Origin: Saitoella complicata NRRL Y-17804 | Taxonomy: Eukaryota > Ascomycota > Saitoellomycetes > Saitoellales > Saitoellaceae | Assembly (NCBI RefSeq): GCF_001661265.1 | Contig: NW_017566999.1 | Location: forward strand, 62,001 to 126,000 | Direction of reading: 5' to 3' | DNA length: 64,000 bases | Shown: positions 45,231 through 55,407 of the stretch, in pieces | How positions within the stretch are numbered: the stretch's first letter is position 1 | How the letters are laid out: each line of letters opens with the position of its first letter | Notes under the pieces: model-generated | Told to the model about the DNA's origin: nothing | Databases searched by the model: none | The model's input: only the letters and a program-made list of their open reading frames with translations | Program-made: the position numbers and the translations under genes

Positions 45231-45268
45231 GGGGCCGATCATATATGTTGGGGCCGATCATATATGTT
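45231..45268 (+). repeat. Perfect 19-bp tandem duplication
   Basis: GGGGCCGATCATATATGTT occurs twice head to tail (45231-45249 and 45250-45268) with no mismatch, suggesting a recent local duplication in the island. Confidence 0.9.
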
Positions 45269-46404
45269 ATTTTCGCGAGAAATCGGGCCAGATCGAGGAT
45301 TAAACCGAACCAATGTATGGATTGAGCCTGAAAGTATTGTGCATAGTACTGACTTCTATCGTGGATTGATCATGGATTGTACACAGAATAGAATTTAGGA
45401 ATAAGCTGGACTCAGGTGTGGATCAAGCCCAATCTAACACTGAATTATACAAAGTTAAATAGTGGATTATGATGGTTCAAGCCAATTCAAATCGTGGTTT
45501 GGGTACTGTTATCCAGAATACGATTGCGAATTTTCCACGATCGAAAGTTCATGGATTTCAATGATGTTACCATCGAGAGATTCAAAACCAGTCAGATCGG
45601 AGCTTTTTTATTAGACAGGGTCCGCAAGTCGCGAATGTCAGCGCTGTCTAATGCACCCATCCATACGAAAGCGAGAGTCTCGTGGGGTTGACGAATCAGG
45701 TCGATCTTGGGAATCTCAGCGGCTGCAGTTTCACACGTTCCAGTAAATATCGTAACACTGGAAAATTTGGTGCGAATCCCAAGGAAGTGTTTGTGATTGA
45801 TCGGTTTTTCTGGGATTTCGACACGGTTGACATTTTCGATCTGGCCCCGAAGTCACCGGGCGACATACATGACATCGATAGGCGATTCAGTGTTATCTTA
45901 TATGTGGTAGATATATCTCATAGTATCGTGCCAATAGTACGAGCATTGACCGAAGTAGTAGGGTCGAAATATATGAGAAAAGGCGGTAGTACTGCGTAAC
46001 TGATCTGTGGTGCGGCTTGTGTATGTCTTGTGTGCGCCCCCAAAGGAACAATTTGCCAGGATACACAAGTCATGAATCAAACGGGATTTTGTTTTCCATG
46101 ATTTTCACGACCGTAGGGCAGGTATAAGCGAGAGACTTTAATCACGATCATGCTTGGCATTGACAGCGTAAACGAAGTGCTTCATTTCCTTAGCGTGGGA
46201 ACTGAATGTCGTTAACCCACGAGCTTCTTCAACAAATCGTACATACCAGAAGCTTAGGAGGACCGTCAAAAAGCACGGGAAAAGAGTTGTCATCTTTTTT
46301 AAATAGACATAAATACCTGGTATATAGATTTTCCAATCATCACCAATCAATTCACAACGTTTGATTATATGCTTGGCCACCAGTCTTCAATCTTCCGGGA
46401 CAAA

Positions 46405-48664
46405 TTATCCTGACGACCTCCCTGTCCAAAATCCCGAAATCCTATTATATACACCGCTGACCACATCGCTTACTGTCTCAACACTGCTAGCTACACTCGT
46501 TGGCCCGTTTGGTAAGCCTGCGTCTGTAGCTGTGATAGTTACTGGCTGCGAAATCAGTCGCTCATACTTGCTAGGCTTGACTCTTGATGTAGCATTGGCA
46601 GTTTCGACGTTGGCTTTCGCGGCCTTGAGGATCTCCAAAGCCCGTTCATGATATTCGATTCGCCCATTGAGAACTTCCAGAGCCAAGCGAGAAAAGTCTT
46701 GCTGACGTTCTGTGTGCATGCGATCAATTTCACTGAGTATCACATTGAACACCGTATCGCATCGAGCCTTCACCTGTTCTTCCTCTTCTTCGTGATCGTT
46801 TTCGCCTACAGAACCAGAGGTAACATCGGTATGTCGCTGCAGAGTACTAGCGTGTGTGGCTAGCAGTGAAGCACTATCCCGTGCCGGAGACCTCCATTCT
46901 TCGAATGCCTCACTAACGCTGATCATGGAGGGCCCGACAGCCTGCTCCCCCGCCAAATTCGCTTCGGCAATCAAGGCATCAGCCATGCTTTGCAACCTCT
47001 TTGTACATGCAACGCACTCCGTGCAGGTCTGTCGCCAACACCACGCCCCATCCAGGTTCATGCTACGTTCGTGAGGCTCTGCACCATGAGCGGTGACAAC
47101 AGCAATTGCGCTTAAACCAAACTGACGGAGGCTTGAGGCGGATTCCACCGCACTTGCACGGCTTGCTCGCATCGAATCGAGGAGAGAGGGCATCAACCGA
47201 TCAGTATTGCGTGCATGGTAGGAGAAAGCGGCAAGTGTCTCTGAATCGCCCTCACCATCGACATTGAAAGATGGATGGTAGACGTTCTCGAAAAACTTTT
47301 GACCAACGAGCTTGTCATTGTCGAAATCTGGCACGCGCGATTTGAATTCCTGATATTCCCTCGGTTAGCTCGAATACAGTCTCGGAATGTTGGGCAAGGA
47401 CATACCTGATCATTTTCACAACCCAGAAAGAACGTAACAACTGCCGAGTAACGAAGTATAGGGTGCCTCACAACGCGGCCTAACCACCTTTCCAGTGCTC
47501 TCCTCCTTGTCTCAAGAAACTCCTCGTTGAACCTTCCCGCAATTCGCTTCTCGCCAAGAGAAGGCATAATTATCAACGGAAACTTTGCTGCCAACTTACG
47601 AGCCAACCATTCGAACTGTGAGTATCTGCGCTCAACATCTATGACGACAGTAGATGCATCGTTGGCCAAAGTTGAGGTTACGGTGTACACGACATACGAA
47701 TGGAGACCGCCAACGCCCACATGTTTTCGCGGGTCATGTACTTTGACAATGAATGCAGGTGACTGTGCTTTCCACCTCGGACCATTCTCAATATAATGCG
47801 TTTCTCCGTCCAGAACAATGGTCTCAGCAGGGAGCGTAACTTCAGATGAAGTCTCGCCACAAGTTGGAGCAGATATAAACCCTTCAACACCGGTGGTGAC
47901 GAAAGCCGAGAACCGATGGTTGAGATTGATGCCCTGCAATATATGCGAGCGAAGAGTAGAGTAAGGCGTGCTCAGAGGTGGAGCGGGAGTGGTTTGGCCA
48001 CCCGTGATGGTTTTGCTTGAAGAGTCGGACCGAATACGATCATGCCCCGTGGGAAAGCCTCCCGTACGGCGTATATCATCGTGCGCCTCAATAGACGAAG
48101 ACGGAGAAGGGAACAGGAAGGTTTCGTAGATACTATCAGTGTCGCTTCCAGGCGTTGATGGTATAGCATGTCCGATTGAATAAGAGTGTGCACGGGTTGG
48201 TGTGCGAGGTCGTTGTCCAAAGTCGGTTGTAAACTATGACAAAGTCTTCAGTGACGGTATAAACAACTTACAGAATTCTAACATACTGTAACATATTCGC
48301 CCGGGACGAGACCTCGCGCGCCAGTCATCACGTGTACTGCCAACATCCATCCACCGCCGAGATCCTCTTCAACGATTTGCAGGGCGGAGTTCGCGGTAAA
48401 ACTGAGCTCGTTGAACTCTGAGTCGCCGTTGAAATCAAACAAAGCACGGGCTGCTCTGCCAGCAGGGATTGTGATATCTTCAGCATCTTCGGCAGGAGAC
48501 GGCGGAGCATAGGGAGCATCCACGTCTGATTTGCTGGGCATATCTAGTGTAGTAGCCTCACACTCAGGGTGAAGTGACGCGGTCGAGGAGGCGGACGAAA
48601 CTGACAACCGCGAAGAAAGGCGGATTGGTTTAGGGGGAGGTGTGGGACGTTGTGAGCTTGTCAT
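46405..48664 (-). CDS. SH3-PX-BAR sorting nexin (SNX9-like)
   Basis: This is a membrane-remodelling protein of the endocytic/endosomal system. Exons 48664-48287, 48233-47406 and 47349-46405 join to 716 residues. A proline-rich N terminus leads to an SH3 domain (ARALFDFNGDSEFNELSFTANSALQIVEED...GGGWMLAVHV...GLVPGEYV, about residues 68-126). A linker of about 140 residues follows. The PX domain (FIVKVHDPRK...VDVERRYSQFEWLARKLAAKFPLIIMPSLGEKR, NEEFLETRRRALERWLGRVVRHPIL) is at about 245-395. A helical BAR-like C-terminal region (VRARCDTVFNVILSEIDRMHTERQQDFSRLALEVLNGRIEYHERALEILKAA) ends in GFWTGRSSG. The order SH3-PX-BAR is that of SNX9/18/33. Introns of 53 and 56 nt lie after the SH3 and after the PX domain. 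The gene's 3' end abuts the AT-rich island. Confidence 0.85.
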
Positions 48665-49197
48665 GTCTGCAGCATATACGGCACTGTTGAAGGGGAGTCT
48701 TGCAAGGCACTGGAAGAACAGCAGGGAGCCAGGCTTTTATAACGCGACGGAAAGGAGAAGCAAAGACGTAGCATGCATGATCAGGCTCCATTGGATTGTA
48801 GGGTGAGGCTTGAGCGTTGCAATAAACAAGCACTCAGCGTAGAGTGTGGATCCGTGCACCGGTTCCAGCTGCACCGCGCGGATCCGTAGAGGAAGGGATG
48901 GCGGAAGAGTACACGGGCAAAGAGTGAGCGTCTTTCAAGCTGATTGTTCCATAATAAATAAAAACAGCTATCCTGTGGAGGTTTCGTTGTCTGTGCATCG
49001 GCGATCTGTGGGAGACATAAGGCGGTCATTGCTGCGGGCGGATCGCGGAATGCGAATCTCCACATCCACGGCGAGGAGGGCACTCACTCCATTCAACGCT
49101 GGAGCTCACCCGGAGATCCACCACCATGTCAACTTTTGCAGCTTCAATTGCAATCCTGTAAACATCTCCACTCACATGCTGAAGTCTTGTCAGTCTG
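48665..49197. promoter_or_regulatory. Divergent promoter region, SNX9-like / LON-RING
   Basis: This 533-bp space lies between divergent start codons. GGATCCG occurs twice about 35 bp apart near 48850-48890, in a GC-rich block. No open frame with family signature or RNA gene was recognised. Confidence 0.4.
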
Positions 49198-50697
49198 ATG
49201 TCGAATGCTGAAGAACACGCACATCGCCTGAATGACCAGTCTGATCCGACAGAGATCTATACGTTGTTCTCATGTTCCATTTGCTCGCAACGACTTGGAG
49301 ACCCGGTAACCTGCGCAGGCTGCGGAGAAACAAGATGTCGGGCGTGCTTTGCCCTATCGACCTCACCGACGCCGCCGCAGAGACCTGAAGGGGAAGCTGC
49401 ACCGCGGCGGGATGATGAGCATACACAGCCGGACTCGGAGGCAACAGACCCTCCTGTCCATGCAGAAGGGGTTCGAATACCATGCTGCTGTTCAGCACCC
49501 CAATTTAAACGCGCCAAGCAGGATGTTACGATTCATAACCTGCTCACCGCCATTATCCGATCCAACCCTTGTGCTATTAGTGGAGGTACCGGAACACTCA
49601 TGCGCGATGCCCCGTCTATCCCGATATCGTCTCTCAGGCCACTGTTAAAGCCTAATCTCGATTGCAGTGTCTGCTACGACATTTTCTGTGATCCCACAAC
49701 TACTCCATGCGGTCACAGCTTTTGTCGCGTATGCCTTCTTCGTTCCATGGACTACAGTACGAGTTGTCCAACATGCCGAGCCTCATTACCCTCTCACCGC
49801 GATCCTCTCGCTAAAAACCGCATGCTCGCTAAGGCTATCATGACGCTTTTTCCAACACAAGCTCGGGAAAGGTGCGAGGATGTTCGGGCAGGTTTGGAGA
49901 TGCCCGCCAATATTTTGAATGGTAACGATCAGCAGTCAGAGTTGACAATACCCCTTTTTGTGTGCGCTGTGGGTCTTCCGGAGATGCCAACGTTTTTGCA
50001 CGTTTTCGAGCCACGATATCGTCTAATGTTGCGGCGCTGCCTCGAGTCGGACCGAAGATTCGGGATAGTTTTACCATACAGACGCGTCGCCTGGGCATCG
50101 GATGATCCTCCAGTGAATGCCTACGGTCGTCTTCCTTGTATGACAAAAGGCACAGTCCTAGAGATTCGTGGCGTGGAGTATTTGCCAGATGGACGGATGT
50201 TGGTTGAAAGTTTAGGAGTGGATAGGTTCACGATAAGGGATTGGGCGTGGCATGACGACTATCTTATTGGACGTATCCGTACGTTCACCGACCTTGTGGC
50301 AGCTGAGCAGGCGAGGCTTGAGTTGGAGGATATTGCGGTAAACGTTGCATCAGGCTTGTTACCAGGCGCCGATTCCGACAATTCCACAGCTAGTACGTCC
50401 ATAGCTGCCTTGCCAACGCACGCACTGATCTCGCTTGCCGCACGGTTTGTTTCGCAAGTACACAACGCTTCAGCGCCGTGGTTGTCTTCGAGCGTGGTGA
50501 CTGCGTATGGTCCAGCACCTCTTGAGGATGCCAGTAAATTTTCTTGGTGGTGTGGAGCTGTGTGGCCTGTGGACGAATGGGAAAAATGGCGACTGCTTGA
50601 CGAAACATCTGTGCGAGGACGGATGAAAATTGTGGTGGGATGGATGGAGGCCATGGAGGGATCTCGATGGTGGGGAGGCGGATGTCACATCAGTTGA
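49198..50697 (+). CDS. LON-domain RING finger protein (LONRF / CrgA-like)
   Basis: This is a probable E3 ubiquitin ligase. The single exon encodes 499 residues. A first, divergent RING-like cysteine cluster (FSCSICSQRLGDPVTCAGC...TRCRAC, about residues 25-55) is followed by a classical C3HC4 RING (LDCSVCYDIFCDPTTTPCGHSFCRVCLLRSMDYSTSCPTCR, about 155-198). The C-terminal half is a LON N-terminal substrate-binding domain (IPLFVCAVGLPEMPTFLHVFEPRYRLMLRRCLES...FGIVLPY...GTVLEIRGVEYLPDGRMLVESLGVDRF, about 245-500). No Lon ATPase or protease follows. The best-known fungal member is CrgA of Mucor, a regulator of light-induced carotenogenesis; that role cannot be transferred from sequence. The ATG lies just downstream of AGTCTG, and no earlier in-frame Met was found. 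Confidence 0.88.
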   Translation: MSNAEEHAHRLNDQSDPTEIYTLFSCSICSQRLGDPVTCAGCGETRCRACFALSTSPTPPQRPEGEAAPRRDDEHTQPDSEATDPPVHAEGVRIPCCCSAPQFKRAKQDVTIHNLLTAIIRSNPCAISGGTGTLMRDAPSIPISSLRPLLKPNLDCSVCYDIFCDPTTTPCGHSFCRVCLLRSMDYSTSCPTCRASLPSHRDPLAKNRMLAKAIMTLFPTQARERCEDVRAGLEMPANILNGNDQQSELTIPLFVCAVGLPEMPTFLHVFEPRYRLMLRRCLESDRRFGIVLPYRRVAWASDDPPVNAYGRLPCMTKGTVLEIRGVEYLPDGRMLVESLGVDRFTIRDWAWHDDYLIGRIRTFTDLVAAEQARLELEDIAVNVASGLLPGADSDNSTASTSIAALPTHALISLAARFVSQVHNASAPWLSSSVVTAYGPAPLEDASKFSWWCGAVWPVDEWEKWRLLDETSVRGRMKIVVGWMEAMEGSRWWGGGCHIS

Positions 50698-50865
50698 AAC
50701 GTGAATATACCAGCTGTAGTAACTGAATTGACGTCGACCGTGCGAATTTCCAACTCTACTTGTAATTTGGCTGCACGGCCAGCATGCGCGCTCATTTCGA
50801 GCACCCCCGCGGTCCGCCGCATCTCCCGCCATAATATCCTGACGAGTCCTGGGGAAACGTCAAAA

Positions 50866-51574
50866 ATGTTCAGAGCAGGATTCGGACTTATTGCTACCAG
50901 CCTTTCGCGATCCCCTCCTGCTGTGGGACGCTCCGCTGCCCGTGCACCAGCTGTGTACCGTACGTGCTTTCCGAAGGGGAAGATTGCTCCGTCAGCTCGC
51001 TTTTATGCGTCGATAACGAAAGGTGCCAATACCTTGGAAAGGGGACTGTGAGTCTGGCTCGATTGTCTGTTAGCAACCGATCTCAACTAAAACACTGATG
51101 TATAGTGCTGCTTTGGAGAAACATGATCTCGCAGAAGCTGTTACGCTGTTTGATCAGGCTATCACGGAAAACCCCACAGAGGCAGCTCAGGCTTACGTCC
51201 TCCTAGGTGAAGCTCATTGGTTTGCCGGGGAGAAAACACTTGCCTCCTTGGCCTGGGAGGAAGCATTGAGATCGCCTGATATCGCCCCTGTGGAAGCAAT
51301 GGCTACTCATTGCAATCTCGGGGGGTATCACCTTCTCGATCAGCGGCCGGAACTGGCAAAGAAGCACTACAATGCGGCCGTTGAGCTAGACGTTGGACGA
51401 CAGGATGGAGAGATCAGGTTCAATCTTGGAGTTTGTTTGGAGCGGATGGGAGATCTTGAGGGTGCTATCAAATATTATGGTGAAGCAAAGGAGCTGGGTG
51501 TGGAGAAAGCTGCGCAGTTCCTCATCAACGCTGGTGCGAAGAACCTTGCTGCCAAAGGGAAGAAGGAGCAATGA
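50866..51574 (+). CDS. TPR-repeat protein, probably mitochondrial
   Basis: Exons 50866-51047 and 51106-51574 (58-nt intron) encode 216 residues. The N terminus (MFRAGFGLIATSLSRSPPAV, then RSAARAPAVYRTCF and ARFYAS) is basic, hydroxylated and lacks acidic residues for about 50 positions. This is a good mitochondrial presequence; ARFYAS looks like a cleavage site. The mature part is tetratricopeptide-like: EKHDLAEAVTLFDQAITENP, EAYVLLGEAHW-type helices, RPELAKKHYNAAVELD, IRFNLGVCLERMGDLEGAIKYYGEAKELG and a lysine-rich end (AKGKKEQ). No specific family member was recognised. It lies between two plus-strand genes, with a 168-bp promoter. Confidence 0.8.
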
Positions 51575-51801
51575 GGAGGATCCCCAACTGATTTTAATCA
51601 AAAAGAGTTGACCGTATAGATCAAGTTCTGTATCACGTGACGCCGTATGCATTTACCCTGCAGCAGCCGCGGCGTGCGTAGTGGACATCTAAAGTTTGGA
51701 GTCCTCGAGGAATCTCGCAGACGACTTCAACGTCGAGAATCAATTAGCTGTTCACCTTTGAGGAGCAAGTGCAACGGCGTCAAGGCATATAGCTTCCTTG
51801 A

Positions 51802-54711
51802 ATGCCCTTCGTCGCCACCTCGGCAAAGAATGGCACTCCAACTTTATTCAGATCGTACGTTTTCGACTTCAATGTGTGTACATCGTGCCGCATCGCTCTT
51901 TCACGAACAGCTGCGGGCGCGCGAAGGATTGCGAGATACTCGACGCCATCATTGGCGGTAGCAGAAAGTCAGGCGGTTACTTCTGGGCATGATTTAGGTT
52001 CGGGTCTTCGCCCGAGACACCGACGGTCAGCGCACGAAGTGTTAGCCGGGGAAGGTCGCGCTGTGTCAAACTTGAGGGATCAAGGGCGTTCATCCCCGTT
52101 CGAGCGAAGAAAAGGGGAGAATATAGCCAATCGTGTCTCAAATCGAAATCTTCGGAGCCCACTTGCACCGCTGGACGAGATATTCGAAGCGGTAGGCCTT
52201 CCCCCCGACGTCGATCTTCCTCATAATCTTCCTCAAGGACCACCAGAGCTTGAGGAACAATATGAGGCGAAACTATCACAGTATCTTGCGAATAACCAGG
52301 ATGATCAATTATTGTTTACTGTGAGACGGATGCACCGCAAGGGCATTACTCTTCCCGGAAGAGCCGAAGACGTATATACGTTGAAAGCACTGGAGCGAAG
52401 GCAGCGTCATCTCGCTGCTAAGGTTTTGGCCGAGGCAATGGTAAAACGTGGACAGATGCAGGGATGGAGCTATCTATTTCGAAATCTGGAGCCCACGTCG
52501 ACCTGTGGAAAGCAAGGTGAAGTTCTGAACCTCAGGAATAGGCTTCGGAACCGATGGAGCAAGTTCATCCAGAACCCTTCACAGGTGCCCACAGAAGGCG
52601 AATGTGCGGATGAAATTTGGGTGTCCGCACTCAAAGCAGCGCTAGCCGTTGCAGAGCCTTTCTGCACACCTAACCAAGAATCAAACCTCCGAGACATGTG
52701 GGAATTTGCACAATCGCTGCAGTCACGAGAAAAACGCTCATGGCTGCCATTTCGAGAAACAGTTATTGCCCACCTCCTTGAGAAGGTAAATGATGCCCAA
52801 GATGGTGAAGCTGCAGCCGAGAATGCACTGCTTTGGCATTGGGAGCTTTGCCACCAGGAGCCTCTGAGGCAAGAAGCCTGGACTGTACTCGTGAAGAAAG
52901 TGAGAAGCGACAGGGTGGAAAAGACTCTGAAAACTATCCATGCACGGACCATTTCTACCTTACGCACAAACGGCACTGCAGCGAAAGGTTTAGACAATAT
53001 ACGCGGGCCACGTTATGTGACGGGATTCTATGAAGCAATTATGCTACGTGCTTCAAGATTGGGTAAGCTCAAGGAAGCTTCCGAATGGCACGAGTATTGC
53101 ATGAATGTCGATGAGGCTCCTCTGACCACCGAACCTGCCAACCGCTTGCTTCTTTGGTATATGCGCTGGAATCCCGGTAACCCTGCAATACAGTGGTTAC
53201 TGTCCTCGCTAGTCGATGCTGGAGCAGAGTTGGTGGAATCAACTTTGCTCTTGTTCGCATTCTATTTTGCTAAAGGAAAACGAAAAGACGTGTCCAGCAT
53301 CATGAAGTTGACGAATATGGTGAACAAGGAAAATGCGCGAACGGTGCTCTCTGATCAGTTCTGGGCAATTGCTATCAGGGCCTGCTCTGAGAGCCAGCAA
53401 CGTAATGCTGTTATGAGCAAGATGGCTGAATTTGGCTTAGAACCCGGTCCGTTAATCTTTGAAGCCCTTATTTCCGCTGAATATAGCGTTGAAACCGTCG
53501 AGAAGCTAATTCGAGAACTGGTAACTCGGGGATTCAATATTACTACAACAATGTATGCGTCACTTGCGCGCCTTCTTTCGAAGCAGGGCCATGTCAATAT
53601 CGCACTTCAAATCCTCCGAACAGTTGTTGACACAGCTGGTACATCTGACGAGGGACTGATGCGATCGGTTTTGAGAGGACTGATGGATGTTCAGAATTGG
53701 GATGAACTCGAAAACGTCCATAAACTTATGGTCGCTGACGGGTTAGCGAACGAGAGAACTTGGAACCTCCTTATAAGAGCACGGGCAGAACGAGGTGAGT
53801 TACGCAGAGCATTGCAGGGCTTGGAAGAATTGCTCTTGAAATCTTTCAGCGTCGAAGCTTCAACAGCGCATGTCCTCGTTAAGCGCATGCTTAAACCCGA
53901 AGAGCCAGCTCAAGGTGACGGCCGTTTTGCAGAGGTGCTAGACACCTCGCGTCGTAGCCATAAGTCGGGTCTGCAGCAAGCGATTGAGATCGGCGTGGCA
54001 TGTATGCGAGCGGGTGGACACGTACATCCTGAAACGTGGAAGATGCTTCTTTTCAAGCTGGCAAAAGAATGCGGGAGCAATATCAAGAGTCTAGACTCAC
54101 TTTGTCTCTGGCTAATCCGACAGTATACGCCCGAGGCAAAGGTAGATGAGACCATCGCCCGGACTCAGGCTCCAGGCGGGGAGAAATTGAGCATCGTCAA
54201 GAAAACGATGAAAAGGAAGGCAGGTGACCCTGTCAATATATTGCATCGACGAGCTCTTGAATGGGCCCAAACAAAGTCGTACGTCGCGTTACCCAAGGAT
54301 GTCACTCGAGGTCTTGTTGATGCAAGTACATCCGCCGTTCATCCACTCAGAAGAATATTCACTCCCCCGTTCTTAAGTGCCTGTCTTTATTACAGCTTCA
54401 ACACAGGTGCGATGCGAAACCCTATTTACCTACGCATGGATCAGACAGCGAACGCGGTGAAGATGCTCAGCCGTTGGCAGGATCTTGGTGTTCATATTGA
54501 TGATAGAGTAATCAGCCGGAACCTACGGGTGTTTTTGAAGAAATGGGCCGCGCTACGGCCAAAAGTGACATCGGATCATGTTACTGCAAGCGTGAGGAGA
54601 CTTGAGAAGGCATGGAAGAAAGAATTGGTGATTCAATCAGATCCTCACCCTGCAGACATGAAAAGGAAGACTGTGATGGCGACAGATGATGAAGAGCAGG
54701 TGGTCAATTGA
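51802..54711 (+). CDS. PPR-like helical-repeat protein, probably mitochondrial RNA-binding
   Basis: A single exon encodes 969 residues. The N terminus (MPFVATSAKNGTPTLFRSYV..., then CRIALSRTAAGARRIARYSTPSL) is arginine- and serine-rich like a mitochondrial presequence, with an RYS/RYST cleavage-like motif near residue 45. From about residue 460 the sequence becomes a series of helix pairs of roughly 35 residues. They read like pentatricopeptide repeats: MSKMAEFGLEPGPLIFEALISA, IRELVTRGFNITTTMYASLARLLSKQG, LRGLMDVQNWDELENVHKLMVADGLANERTWNLLIRARAERGELRRAL. PPR proteins act in mitochondrial RNA maturation and translation, with fast-evolving sequence. Which transcript this one serves is unknown, and no exact orthologue is recognised. 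It follows the TPR gene by 227 bp on the same strand. Confidence 0.75.
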   Translation: MPFVATSAKNGTPTLFRSYVFDFNVCTSCRIALSRTAAGARRIARYSTPSLAVAESQAVTSGHDLGSGLRPRHRRSAHEVLAGEGRAVSNLRDQGRSSPFERRKGENIANRVSNRNLRSPLAPLDEIFEAVGLPPDVDLPHNLPQGPPELEEQYEAKLSQYLANNQDDQLLFTVRRMHRKGITLPGRAEDVYTLKALERRQRHLAAKVLAEAMVKRGQMQGWSYLFRNLEPTSTCGKQGEVLNLRNRLRNRWSKFIQNPSQVPTEGECADEIWVSALKAALAVAEPFCTPNQESNLRDMWEFAQSLQSREKRSWLPFRETVIAHLLEKVNDAQDGEAAAENALLWHWELCHQEPLRQEAWTVLVKKVRSDRVEKTLKTIHARTISTLRTNGTAAKGLDNIRGPRYVTGFYEAIMLRASRLGKLKEASEWHEYCMNVDEAPLTTEPANRLLLWYMRWNPGNPAIQWLLSSLVDAGAELVESTLLLFAFYFAKGKRKDVSSIMKLTNMVNKENARTVLSDQFWAIAIRACSESQQRNAVMSKMAEFGLEPGPLIFEALISAEYSVETVEKLIRELVTRGFNITTTMYASLARLLSKQGHVNIALQILRTVVDTAGTSDEGLMRSVLRGLMDVQNWDELENVHKLMVADGLANERTWNLLIRARAERGELRRALQGLEELLLKSFSVEASTAHVLVKRMLKPEEPAQGDGRFAEVLDTSRRSHKSGLQQAIEIGVACMRAGGHVHPETWKMLLFKLAKECGSNIKSLDSLCLWLIRQYTPEAKVDETIARTQAPGGEKLSIVKKTMKRKAGDPVNILHRRALEWAQTKSYVALPKDVTRGLVDASTSAVHPLRRIFTPPFLSACLYYSFNTGAMRNPIYLRMDQTANAVKMLSRWQDLGVHIDDRVISRNLRVFLKKWAALRPKVTSDHVTASVRRLEKAWKKELVIQSDPHPADMKRKTVMATDDEEQVVN

Positions 54712-54891
54712 CTGAGACGTAGGTTGCGGTTGACTCTCAATGGTGACCGGGCTACTCAGCCTGAATGGCGATATGCATACCATTGGATAAAAAAATCAAT
54801 TGTGTCACCTCTGGGTATCGAGTACCGCTGACGCTGGGCAATCCGCGATGCGGCCTCGGGTATCATCGTAAATAGCTTGTTAGGTGTTCCG

Positions 54892-55224
54892 TCAAATAGT
54901 TGCTGTGCTAATAGCACCGGCAGCATTGAAGGCACCTTTGCTCTTGATTACTAGCTGTGCAGCAGGCCATATGCGCCGTGCAACCGAACCCCAAACTTTG
55001 CAATACGTTAGCAAGTATTGTGCACCGCCACAGCGAATCAACATACTGTAATAAGCGACCTGTCTTCCTGCCCATTTCCCGAACACCGGTAACAGTATCA
55101 TCGAACAGAGCAGCTCAAGCTGACGCATTGATTCGTCCCATTCCGCCTGAGCTTCAGAGGGAGACGTTGTGATATCTGAGTAATCGGAAGCGATCGAAGG
55201 CGAGCGTGCTCTTGACCGGGACAT
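54892..55224 (-). CDS. MIM2-like small outer-membrane protein of mitochondria
   Basis: Exons 55224-55047 and 54995-54892 encode 93 residues. Ser/acid-rich MSRSRARSPSIASDYSDITT leads into EAQAEWDESMRQLELLCSMILLPVFGKWAGRQVAYY, a short membrane segment flanked by conserved Trp/Gly/Arg. After the intron come WGSVARRIWPAAQLVIK and a small C-terminal tail. The pattern W-x-ES-h-xQL-x(3-6)-h-LLP-h-GK-h-xGR matches fungal Mim2, partner of Mim1 in inserting helical proteins into the outer membrane; the call is by resemblance of a very short protein. The 51-nt intron (54996-55046) has a good donor GTATGT and branch TGCTAAC. It happens to be a multiple of three without stops, so retention would add 17 residues. 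Confidence 0.6.
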   Translation of the reverse strand: MSRSRARSPSIASDYSDITTSPSEAQAEWDESMRQLELLCSMILLPVFGKWAGRQVAYYSMLIRCGGAQYLLTYCKVWGSVARRIWPAAQLVIKSKGAFNAAGAISTATI

Positions 55225-55407
55225 TTCGTTTTTGACAGGGTGGTGAATGAATGCTGTTTAACGCAGCTGAACGTCAACAGCTCCAGGTGTTGTGTTGCCT
55301 ACGTGCAGTTCAGGCACGCACCGCGGGGTGAGTAATACGCAGGACGTCATTGTGTACATTCCCTTACCAGTGATAAAGGCTTCTGCTAAATAAACAACGA
55401 TGCTATC

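Larger units (their letters stand above)
41454..46404. other. Gene-poor, AT-rich island with dispersed inverted motifs
   Basis: Nearly 5 kb contain no convincing gene. The first 600 bp (to about 42060) have normal composition and are probably the EGT1 promoter. From about 42.3 to 46.1 kb the sequence is clearly AT-richer than the rest of the window. It is full of copies of an 11-bp motif AATCCAYGATT in both orientations, inverted copies of TTACACGAGC, a 19-bp tandem duplication and several coding-like stretches without proper starts (minus 43404-43192, plus about 45540-45999, minus 46380-46138). It may be a decayed repeat cluster. The individual parts are listed separately. Confidence 0.6.

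Noticed and set aside
49470-49490. GGTTCGAATACC resembling a tRNA B box
   Set aside because: It lies inside the LON-RING coding sequence, with no A box or acceptor-stem pairing nearby.
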